Shown: piece by piece, positions 8,330-15,906 of the stretch
How positions within the stretch are numbered: the stretch's first letter is position 1
How the letters are laid out: each line of letters opens with the position of its first letter
NCBI GenBank assembly: GCA_910579325.1
Contig: CAJTTU010000025.1
Location: 1-41,707 of the forward strand
Length of the DNA stretch: 41,707 nucleotides
Reading direction: 5' to 3'
From: an uncultured Lachnospiraceae bacterium
Lineage (GTDB): Bacteria; Bacillota; Clostridia; Lachnospirales; Lachnospiraceae
Translations under genes and position numbers: made by a program
The notes under the pieces: generated by a model
Seen by the model: the letters and a program-made list of their open reading frames with translations, nothing else
Told to the model about the DNA's origin: nothing
Database searches by the model: none

Positions 8330-10513
8330 ATGACAAAGAATGGAAAATTAGAAAGATTTTCTCTGAAAACGGTTTTATGCTGCATAGTTGGCGCTGCGGT
8401 ATTGACGATATTGCTGGCGTCTACAGTGCTGCGTTCACTGTTTTATACAAGGAACGGACAGGATCTGGATCTCATTATCACCAATCATGGGATACAGGAT
8501 GAAAACAGCATGGAGGAGGAACCGGGTACGAATCTGGAGATCAAGTGTATCCAGGGAATCGACCATGAGATGATTCCGGAAACAGAAGGGTGGCATGCGG
8601 GCGGATACGGCATAGGCTGCGACAGGACCGAGAAGGAGACCTCGCTGGTGATTCCAGTGACAAATTGTCAGTATATTACCATGAGCCTGGTGAGCTGTTC
8701 TTCGGCAGGGCCGATCACGATTCAGGTGGGGGACACGGTGGAGGAGCTGAACCTTTACAGCCCCGAATGGCATCGGGTGATATGGAATTACCATGTACCC
8801 AGTAAATGGTCTTTATGGGAGAGCAGGGCCGATGTCTTGGCGCTGTTTGCTTTATGTCTGTCGATTTTGCTGCTGGCCTGTTATTTCAGAAGCAGGCGTC
8901 TTAGCGGCGCAGTGATCTTCCAGAAGCTGTATCATATTGGCTTTTTTGCGTTTTTTATCTGCATTTTGGTCTATGTCATAAAGCTGCGGCTGGGGGATGC
9001 GCCGGGGAGAATCCTGACGGCGATGCTGCCGTTTTTGGCTGCGCATCTGCTGCTGGGCTGGGTGTGCCGGAAGGTGAAAGAGCCTGCGCCAATCATTTCT
9101 GTTAAATTTCTCAAATTGACAGTGTGGGATCTGCTGTTTGCCGTCGGTTTGTTTATCATGCTTCAAGTTCAGATTTATATGGGACGGCAGCTTGCGGTGG
9201 AACCGGGCTGGGATTTTGGAAATGTATTTTACGGGGCTTTGGAGGTGGCGGAGAACGGGCATCTGGTGAATTTGAATAACTGCTTTCTGCAATGGAGAAA
9301 TAATCTGTTTGCCGTTATTTATCTGGCTGCGATGTTTAAGGTAATTATGCTGTTCCAGCCTGTTTCGATTTTTACCGGGATCTGGATCAATGTTATGATG
9401 ATCGATCTGGCTGTCGTTTTGATTTTCCTGTGGATGCGTAAGGTTTGGAATCCTGTGAAAGCATTTTATGGCGCTGTCATTTGTTTTTTTCTGTCGCCTT
9501 TTTATCTGTATGTGCCGATTTTTTATACAGATACGCTGTCGCTGCCTTTTGTGGCAGGGATTTTATGGCTGTATGAGTGGGCCGGACAAAGGGAAGCGGA
9601 TGGGAAAAAAGCCTGGATTGGCTATGGGGCGTTGGGCGTGCTCTGTTTGACAGGCAGTTTGTTAAAAGGAAGCCTGCTGGTGTTCGCAATCGCTATTGTG
9701 CTCCATATGCTGCTGCGGCAGGCGGCTCAGAAAACAAACCGTTTTACTTTTGATAAAAGGAAAATGATTTGTTTGGGATGCTTTTTAACTGGATTTCTTG
9801 CTGCTTTTCTGATATGGACAGTGTCGATTCCCGCCAGCCATGTGATTAATTATGACGCGCAGGAGCAATATGAGTTCCCGGTTGTGCAGTCTTTGATGAT
9901 GGGGATGGGAGGTATTGGAAACTGGCAGGGAATCGATGATGTGCTGGCAGCGAATACGGACACCATTGCAGAGAGAACCCAGGTCTGTACTCATATGCTG
10001 CAAAACCGGATCAGGGAAAAGGGACTGATCGGAGTGCTCAAGCATTTTGTAAATAAAGGTGCGAGGGTCACATGGGGAGACGGTCTGTATTTTACCTATG
10101 AGAAATTAAAACGTGATCCATTATATGAGTCCTGGCTGCATGACTATGTTCTGTGGGACGGCGTCCATTTTACGGATTTGGAGAGATGGACGACAGGCTT
10201 TCATATCGTCATGCTTCTATTTGTGCTTCTTTCTATTTGGAAGGGGATAAGAAGCAGAGAGGTAGACAGCGTATCGTTTGTCAGATTGATCGTATTGGGC
10301 ATTATGCTGTTCTTCTTCCTGTGGGAGACGAGAACCCGGTATTTGACGAATATTACGCCTTTGCTGGCGGCGATGACTGTGGATGGAAGCTGTGATCTGG
10401 CCGGTCTGCCGGAGCAGTGGAGAAGAAGAAGGAAAAAGCAGAGAACACGGGAGCATGTGGATGAAAAGACAGTATCAAATGGCGTAGGAGAAGCAGCAGC
10501 GGACAGGCCCTGA
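8330..10513 (+). CDS. GT-C-type membrane glycosyltransferase-like protein (GT39-like)
   Basis: A 727-residue membrane protein. One hydrophobic segment (about residues 13-35) is followed by an outer beta-rich domain (about 36-160) and then about eleven membrane segments. EPGWDFGNVFYGALEVAENGH near residue 285 has the acidic residue in the first catalytic loop expected of GT-C enzymes. The last membrane region has FFLWETRTRYLTNITPLLAAM, a Glu-Thr-Arg-x-Arg-Tyr arrangement common in polyprenyl-phosphate-sugar-dependent GT39-like proteins of Clostridia. It presumably transfers a sugar from a lipid donor outside the membrane; donor and acceptor are unknown. CTGGAGG precedes the ATG. The C-terminal 45 residues are basic and cytoplasmic. 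Confidence 0.7.
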   Translation: MTKNGKLERFSLKTVLCCIVGAAVLTILLASTVLRSLFYTRNGQDLDLIITNHGIQDENSMEEEPGTNLEIKCIQGIDHEMIPETEGWHAGGYGIGCDRTEKETSLVIPVTNCQYITMSLVSCSSAGPITIQVGDTVEELNLYSPEWHRVIWNYHVPSKWSLWESRADVLALFALCLSILLLACYFRSRRLSGAVIFQKLYHIGFFAFFICILVYVIKLRLGDAPGRILTAMLPFLAAHLLLGWVCRKVKEPAPIISVKFLKLTVWDLLFAVGLFIMLQVQIYMGRQLAVEPGWDFGNVFYGALEVAENGHLVNLNNCFLQWRNNLFAVIYLAAMFKVIMLFQPVSIFTGIWINVMMIDLAVVLIFLWMRKVWNPVKAFYGAVICFFLSPFYLYVPIFYTDTLSLPFVAGILWLYEWAGQREADGKKAWIGYGALGVLCLTGSLLKGSLLVFAIAIVLHMLLRQAAQKTNRFTFDKRKMICLGCFLTGFLAAFLIWTVSIPASHVINYDAQEQYEFPVVQSLMMGMGGIGNWQGIDDVLAANTDTIAERTQVCTHMLQNRIREKGLIGVLKHFVNKGARVTWGDGLYFTYEKLKRDPLYESWLHDYVLWDGVHFTDLERWTTGFHIVMLLFVLLSIWKGIRSREVDSVSFVRLIVLGIMLFFFLWETRTRYLTNITPLLAAMTVDGSCDLAGLPEQWRRRRKKQRTREHVDEKTVSNGVGEAAADRP

Positions 10514-10568
10514 ATGTTCGCTGCAAAGCCTCGGGAGCTGCAAATTATAACGATTGAGAGGTTTTTGG

Positions 10569-11885
10569 ATGGAAAAAATCAGTAAGGTGGCCGTGATTCC
10601 CTGTCCTTCCTACGACCAGGTGCAGGTAGAGCAGGCCGTCCGCGACGGGCTTCGCTGTTTGGGAGGTTTGAACGGTATCGTCGGGCGGGAAGAAAAAATT
10701 TTGCTAAAGCTGAATCTGCTGAAAAAAGCTGATCCCGATCAGGTGATTACCACCCATCCGTCGGTATTTTCCGCTGTGGGACGGTGTTTGAAGGAATATG
10801 GCTGTGAGGAGATTTGTTACGGGGATTCTCCGGCCATGCAGCCTTTTCAGGATGCTGCCAGAGCTTCCGGGGCGGAGCAGGCGGCAAAGGAGCTGGGAAT
10901 TTTACCGGGTAATTTTACGGAGCATACGGCGCTGAAATACCCTGAGGGGAGGACGGCTAAGGAATTTACGGTCAGCAAAGGGGTTGTGGAAGCGGATGCG
11001 ATTATCAATATCTGTAAGATGAAAACCCATGCTTTGGAACGGATTACCGGGGCTGTGAAAAATATGTATGGCTGTATTTATGGCACACACAAGGCGGCCG
11101 GTCATGCAGTGTATCCGTCAGCCACGCATTTTGCCTCCATGCTCTGTGATCTTCATGGAGCGGTGAAGCCCCGGCTGCATATCATGGATGGGATTGTGGC
11201 CATGGAAGGGAACGGCCCTTCCTCGGGTACGCCGGTGTCCATGGGCGTGCTGCTGTTCTCAGAGGACCCGGTGGCGCTGGATACGATATTCTGCCATCTG
11301 ATCCATCTGGAGCCTTCACTGGTTCCTACCAATTTCTGTGGCCAGCAGTACGGAATCGGCACGATGGAGGAGGAGAAGATCAGGCTGCTGACAGTTGACA
11401 GGGGCGGTTTTCATGGGGAAAGCGCATCGCGTCTTACTTTTGAGGAGAAACGGTCGGAAGGAGCGTCAGGGGGAGAGCAGCCTGCGAAGGAAGCGTCTGA
11501 AAAAGAGATGCCCCGGGAGGAGGCGCCCGCGGAAGAACCGCCAATCAGAGTATTTACGATGGAAGAACTGGTAAGCCGGTGGGGACATCCGGATTTTTCA
11601 GTGGACAGAAACCCTGCTTCCGAGCGTGAAGACTGGAAGCTGCTCCGCCGTGTAATGAAGCCCTTTCAGCAGCGGCCCCAGATTCATCCGGAGCGGTGTA
11701 TCCGCTGCGGAATCTGCGTGGAAAGCTGCCCTGTGGAGGGGAAGGCGGTTTCCTTTAAAAATGGCCGGGAAAAGCCTCCTGTCTATGATTATGTGAAATG
11801 TATCCGTTGCTATTGCTGTCAGGAAATGTGTCCGAAGAAGGCCATAGACGTGAAAAATTCCTGGCTGTCCCGTCTGCTTAGATAG
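10569..11885 (+). CDS. DUF362 domain protein fused to a 2x[4Fe-4S] ferredoxin
   Basis: A 438-residue protein. Residues 1-280 form a DUF362 domain (KILLKLNLLKKADPD, NICKMKTHALERITGAVKNMYG, SMGVLLFSEDPVALDTIFC). Residues about 285-330 are a low-complexity Glu/Ala/Pro linker. The C-terminus is a two-cluster ferredoxin with CIRCGICVESCP and CIRCYCCQEMCP. DUF362 proteins are often annotated as iron-sulfur oxidoreductases of unknown substrate. I moved the start to ATG 10569, after GAGAGG; a TTG five codons upstream has no site. It follows the glycosyltransferase by 55 bases with no terminator between, so co-transcription is possible. Confidence 0.85.
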   Translation: MEKISKVAVIPCPSYDQVQVEQAVRDGLRCLGGLNGIVGREEKILLKLNLLKKADPDQVITTHPSVFSAVGRCLKEYGCEEICYGDSPAMQPFQDAARASGAEQAAKELGILPGNFTEHTALKYPEGRTAKEFTVSKGVVEADAIINICKMKTHALERITGAVKNMYGCIYGTHKAAGHAVYPSATHFASMLCDLHGAVKPRLHIMDGIVAMEGNGPSSGTPVSMGVLLFSEDPVALDTIFCHLIHLEPSLVPTNFCGQQYGIGTMEEEKIRLLTVDRGGFHGESASRLTFEEKRSEGASGGEQPAKEASEKEMPREEAPAEEPPIRVFTMEELVSRWGHPDFSVDRNPASEREDWKLLRRVMKPFQQRPQIHPERCIRCGICVESCPVEGKAVSFKNGREKPPVYDYVKCIRCYCCQEMCPKKAIDVKNSWLSRLLR

Positions 11886-11918
11886 GCGGGAAATCGGAAT
11901 GATTTTTGCAAAAAAGTG

Positions 11919-11946
11919 TTGCAAAAACGCAGAATGGAATTAAAAT
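11919..11946 (+). promoter_or_regulatory. Candidate promoter of hisS-aspS
   Basis: TTGCAA (11919-11924), a 16-base spacer and TAAAAT (11941-11946) lie 38 bases before the hisS start. The resulting leader is only about 30 bases, too short for a T-box, so tRNA-sensing attenuation of this operon is not supported here. Confidence 0.5.
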
Positions 11947-11984
11947 GTAAGGGAAGTTGCGGAACGATAAATGGAGGTGCCGAA

Positions 11985-13235
11985 ATGGCTATGACGAAAA
12001 AACCCGTGACCGGCATGAAGGATATGCTGCCTGCGGAGATGCAGGTACGGGATTATGTGATCGGACTGATCAAGGAGACTTATAAGGGATTTGGCTTTAC
12101 GCCGATGGAGACGCCCTGTGTGGAGCATATTGAGAATTTATGCAGTAAGCAGGGAGGCGACAATGAAAAACTGATTTTTAAGATTTTGAAGCGGGGGGAA
12201 AAGCTGAATTTGGAGACGGCACAGTCGGAGCAGGATCTGGTGGACAGCGGTTTGCGCTATGATCTGACCGTTCCGCTGGCCCGTTATTACGCCAACAATT
12301 CCAGTCAGCTCCCAACCCCCTTTAAGGCCCTTCAGGTGGGCAGTGTGTGGAGGGCGGAGCGGCCGCAAAAGGGACGGTTCCGTCAGTTTGTCCAGTGTGA
12401 TATCGATATTCTGGGGGACCCTACAAATCTGGCGGAGATCGAGCTGATTCTGGCGACCACCACCCTGCTTGGAAAGCTGGGATTCCAGCAGTTTAAAGTC
12501 CGGATTAATGACAGGGCGGTGCTCAAAGCGATGGCAGATTACTGCGGATTCCCGGAGGACGCTTACGATAAGGTCTTTATTATCCTGGACAAGATGGATA
12601 AGATCGGCATGGAGGGCGTGGAGAAGGAATTGATGGAAAGCGGTTTCGCCGCAGATTGTGTTGAGAAGTATCTGGGACTGTTTCAAGCTATAGAGGGTGA
12701 GGCAAATCCCATCGACGCGCTGAACCGGCAGATGGCAGGCGGACTGGACAGCCAGACGGCGGAAGGGCTGAAAACCATTATGGACAGCGCGAAGGCTGCT
12801 GCTGCCGCGGAATTTGATATTGTGTTTGACCCGACCTTGGTGCGGGGAATGTCTTACTATACGGGAACGATTTTCGAGGTCGAGATGCCGGAGTTTGGCA
12901 GCTCCGTAGCCGGCGGCGGCCGTTACGATAAGATGATCGGCCGGTTTACAGGCAATGAGACCTGCGCCTGCGGCTTCTCCATCGGTTTTGAGCGGATTAT
13001 TACTATCCTGCTGGAAAAGGGCTTCACCGTGCCGTCCCAGGCGGAGAAAAAGGCGTTTCTGGTAGAAAAGGGAATGCCTGCTGACAGGCTGTGCCAGGTG
13101 TTTAAGGAAGCCAAAGAAGAGAGAACCGGCGGGACGCAGGTTCTGGTAGTGACGATGAACAAAAATAAAAAATTCCAGAAAGAACAGCTGGCGAAGGAAG
13201 GATATCAGGAGTTCAAAGAATTTTTTAAAAAATAA
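11985..13235 (+). CDS. hisS: Histidyl-tRNA synthetase
   Basis: A 416-residue class II aminoacyl-tRNA synthetase that charges tRNA-His with histidine. Class II motif 2 is seen in RPQKGRFRQFVQCDIDILG, the histidine-specific HisA loop in LVRGMSYYTGTIFEV, and motif 3 in CGFSIGFERI. The opening KPVTGMKDMLPAEM is typical of bacterial HisRS. The C-terminal anticodon-binding domain looks shorter than usual (from about residue 330). The start at 11985 follows ATGGAGGTG; an in-frame ATG 23 codons upstream lacks a site. It is followed by aspS after 42 bases, the usual Firmicute order. Confidence 0.95.
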   Translation: MAMTKKPVTGMKDMLPAEMQVRDYVIGLIKETYKGFGFTPMETPCVEHIENLCSKQGGDNEKLIFKILKRGEKLNLETAQSEQDLVDSGLRYDLTVPLARYYANNSSQLPTPFKALQVGSVWRAERPQKGRFRQFVQCDIDILGDPTNLAEIELILATTTLLGKLGFQQFKVRINDRAVLKAMADYCGFPEDAYDKVFIILDKMDKIGMEGVEKELMESGFAADCVEKYLGLFQAIEGEANPIDALNRQMAGGLDSQTAEGLKTIMDSAKAAAAAEFDIVFDPTLVRGMSYYTGTIFEVEMPEFGSSVAGGGRYDKMIGRFTGNETCACGFSIGFERIITILLEKGFTVPSQAEKKAFLVEKGMPADRLCQVFKEAKEERTGGTQVLVVTMNKNKKFQKEQLAKEGYQEFKEFFKK

Positions 13236-13277
13236 ACTGCGGACTGCAGCGGTACTAAATTTAGGAGGAAAATAGAT

Positions 13278-15086
13278 ATGGCTGAATCTATGCAGGGACT
13301 GCACCGTACCCATCGGTGTACGGAGGTTTCCAATCAAAATATCGGTGAGATTGTCACGGTGATGGGCTGGGTACAGAAAAGGAGAAATCTGGGGAGTCTG
13401 ATTTTTGTGGATTTGCGGGATCGTTCCGGGCTGTTCCAGCTGGTATTTGACGAGAATGATATCGGGAGCGAAGGATTCGCAAAGGCCGGGGAGCTGAGAA
13501 GCGAGTTTGTCATCGCCGCTACCGGAAAGGTGGAGGCCCGCTCCGGCGCGGTCAATGAGAATCTGGCCACAGGAGATATCGAGCTGCGGGTGACGGATCT
13601 GCGCATCCTGTCAGAATCCCAGACGCCGCCCTTTCCCATCGAGGTAAACAGCGCGACCAAGGAAGAACTGCGGCTGAAATACCGTTTCCTGGACCTGCGC
13701 CGGCCGGATATTCAGCGGAATCTGATGATCAAAAGCAAGGTGGCGATGCTGGCCAGAAACTTTATGGCGGAGGAAGGGTTTTTAGAGATTGAGACGCCGA
13801 TGCTGACAAAGAGTACGCCGGAGGGAGCCAGAGATTATCTGGTGCCCAGCCGGATTCATCCTGGCTCCTTTTATGCCCTGCCCCAGTCTCCCCAGTTATT
13901 TAAGCAGCTTCTGATGTGCTCCGGCTATGACCGCTACTTTCAGATTGCCCGCTGCTTCCGGGACGAGGATCTGCGGGCGGACCGGCAGCCGGAATTTACC
14001 CAGATAGATATGGAGCTGTCCTTTGTGGATATCGACGACGTGATCGACGTCAATGAACGGCTGCTGGCGAAGCTGTTTAAGGAAATCTGTGACGTGGAGG
14101 TGTCCCTGCCCATTCAGAGAATGTCTTACGCGGAGGCCATGGACCGGTTTGGGTCCGATAAGCCGGATCTGCGGTTCGGCATGGAGCTTACAAACGTGTC
14201 CGAGACAGTAAAAGGCTGCGGTTTCGGCGTGTTTACAGGCGCATTGGAGAACGGCGGTTCTGTCCGGGGCTTAAACGTAAAAGGGCAGGGTCAGATGCCG
14301 AGAAAAAAGGTCGACGCTCTGGTAGAGTTTGCCAAAGGGTTTGGCGCCAAAGGACTGGCCTATATGGCGTTGCAGCCTGACGGCAGTGTGAAGTCTTCTT
14401 TTGCGAAGTTTATGACGGAGGAAGAAATCCAGGCGTTGATTCAAGCTATGGACGGACAGCCGGGAGACCTGCTGGTATTTGCCGCAGACAAGAATAAAGT
14501 GGTGTTTGACGTTCTGGGAAATCTGCGTCTGGAGCTGGCAAAGAATCTTGGACTTCTGGAGGGAAATCATGAGTTCCGGTTTGTTTGGATTACGGAATTT
14601 CCACTGCTTGAGTATTCCGAGGAGCAGGGCCGGTTTGTGGCGATGCACCATCCGTTTACGATGCCCATGGAGGAGGACCTGCACCTGATTGAGACCGATC
14701 CCGGCGCGGTTCGGGCGAAAGCCTATGATATCGTGCTGAACGGCTGCGAGATCGGCGGCGGCAGCGTCAGAATTCATCAGAGCGACGTTCAAGAGCAGAT
14801 GTTTAAAGCCCTTGGATTTACCAAAGAGCAGGCCCACAGTCAGTTTGGGTTCCTGCTGAACGCCTTCCAGTATGGCGTACCACCTCACGCGGGACTGGCT
14901 TATGGTCTGGACCGTCTGGTGATGCTGATGACAGGCGCGGACAATATCCGTGAGGTGATTGCGTTCCCAAAGGTGAAGGATGCCTCCTGCCTGATGACGG
15001 AGGCGCCGGGAATCGTGGATCAGAAGCAGCTGGACGAGCTGGGAATCGCCATTGTGGTGCAGGAAAAAGAGAATACCCAACAGTAG
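13278..15086 (+). CDS. aspS: Aspartyl-tRNA synthetase, bacterial type
   Basis: A 602-residue class IIb synthetase. An N-terminal OB-fold anticodon-binding domain (VTVMGWVQKRRNLGSLIFVD) is followed by the catalytic domain with motif 2 (FRDEDLRADRQPEFTQID), a bacterial GAD insertion (about residues 300-410) and motif 3 (GLAYGLDRLVMLM). The length matches the bacterial family of about 590 residues. Whether it is discriminating or also charges tRNA-Asn cannot be settled from this window, as gatCAB and asnS are not here. AGGAGG lies 8 bases before the ATG. It is the second gene of the hisS-aspS operon. Confidence 0.96.
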   Translation: MAESMQGLHRTHRCTEVSNQNIGEIVTVMGWVQKRRNLGSLIFVDLRDRSGLFQLVFDENDIGSEGFAKAGELRSEFVIAATGKVEARSGAVNENLATGDIELRVTDLRILSESQTPPFPIEVNSATKEELRLKYRFLDLRRPDIQRNLMIKSKVAMLARNFMAEEGFLEIETPMLTKSTPEGARDYLVPSRIHPGSFYALPQSPQLFKQLLMCSGYDRYFQIARCFRDEDLRADRQPEFTQIDMELSFVDIDDVIDVNERLLAKLFKEICDVEVSLPIQRMSYAEAMDRFGSDKPDLRFGMELTNVSETVKGCGFGVFTGALENGGSVRGLNVKGQGQMPRKKVDALVEFAKGFGAKGLAYMALQPDGSVKSSFAKFMTEEEIQALIQAMDGQPGDLLVFAADKNKVVFDVLGNLRLELAKNLGLLEGNHEFRFVWITEFPLLEYSEEQGRFVAMHHPFTMPMEEDLHLIETDPGAVRAKAYDIVLNGCEIGGGSVRIHQSDVQEQMFKALGFTKEQAHSQFGFLLNAFQYGVPPHAGLAYGLDRLVMLMTGADNIREVIAFPKVKDASCLMTEAPGIVDQKQLDELGIAIVVQEKENTQQ

Positions 15087-15159
15087 TATTGTTTTGGATA
15101 CGCACTTATTCCTCTGCGCCGCATATATTGGATATATAATCCATGAAAGGCTTTAGTCT

Positions 15160-15705
15160 ATGAATAATATGTGGAGAAATCCGCCTTATTACCAACCGTT
15201 TGTCCGGCCGGGCCAGGCTTATCGGGAGCCTGTGTCTTGCTGGTCGGGGGAGCCCGGATTTTTGACGACGGAGTTTGGCGATTACGGAGACTATCAGATC
15301 CAGCAGGTGATCGGTACCCGCTGGCCGGAAAATCTGGCCTATCGGGAGGCGACGCAGCCCCATTTCTGGATGCCTGAGCGGGATGAGGAATGGGAGAATG
15401 AACAGGATATCGAATATTTTATGGAACTGTATCCCGGCCAGACAAAGACCATGCAGCGCTATGTGGAAGGAGTCTGCGATCATTTTGATTATGACGGTTC
15501 TCCGATTTACGATGAGATTCCGGATCGTATTGCCATGATGCGTTTAAGAGATATGGTACTTAAAAACGCCGGGGAGGATGAAACCCTGTTTGGAAAGAAG
15601 GGGTATTTCGGTGAACCTGGCTGCGGTGCCGCAAAAGACATGGCAGAAATTTTGCTGTACCACGAGATTGTGAGAAGACGGCGTCAGAAACGGGGAATGT
15701 TATAA
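15160..15705 (+). CDS. Small conserved Lachnospiraceae-type protein, function unknown
   Basis: A 181-residue soluble protein with no signal peptide or membrane segment. The N-terminal third is rich in Pro, Tyr and Trp. The core DIEYFMELYPGQTKTMQRYV followed by EGVCDHFDYDGSPIYDEIPD is a pattern I associate with a family widespread in Lachnospiraceae, with conserved YP, C-D, G-S-x-x-Y-D-E and P-D-R. The C-terminus is basic (VRRRRQKRG). It lies 73 bases after aspS without a terminator and may be read through from it; a TATAAT-like box lies within that gap. No function is known to me. Confidence 0.78.
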   Translation: MNNMWRNPPYYQPFVRPGQAYREPVSCWSGEPGFLTTEFGDYGDYQIQQVIGTRWPENLAYREATQPHFWMPERDEEWENEQDIEYFMELYPGQTKTMQRYVEGVCDHFDYDGSPIYDEIPDRIAMMRLRDMVLKNAGEDETLFGKKGYFGEPGCGAAKDMAEILLYHEIVRRRRQKRGML

Positions 15706-15724
15706 AATTGTAAAAAAAAATGGG

Positions 15725-15782
15725 TTGTGGTTTTATCTTTCAGCCTTTACAATATAGTCATGGCAGTGAGCTGTCGTGGCTA
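15725..15782 (+). promoter_or_regulatory. Candidate promoter next to an inverted repeat
   Basis: TTGTGG (15725-15730), a 17-base spacer and TACAAT (15748-15753) form a plausible promoter. Immediately after is a 12-bp imperfect inverted repeat, TAGTCATGGCAG (15755-15766) against CTGTCGTGGCTA (15771-15782), loop TGAG. The repeat would cover the transcription start, so it may be an operator, or else the terminator of the preceding gene, although its T-rich tail is interrupted. A second palindrome (ATATGC-AAAG-GCATAT) lies near 15865. Confidence 0.35.
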
Positions 15783-15906
15783 TATTTGCGTTTTGCGGCG
15801 TATGGATTTTTGGTGAATAACGTTGTACGCACAAAGCGCGAAGCCTGTGTGACATGATTTTTATATGCAAAGGCATATTAATTTATAATATAGAAAGCAG
15901 TCGTCT

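Noticed and set aside
11886..11984. Possible T-box leader before hisS
   Set aside because: The gap is under 100 bases and lacks the T-box sequence and a terminator.
12138..13337. 399-codon minus-strand frame
   Set aside because: Antisense to hisS, which has all class II motifs.
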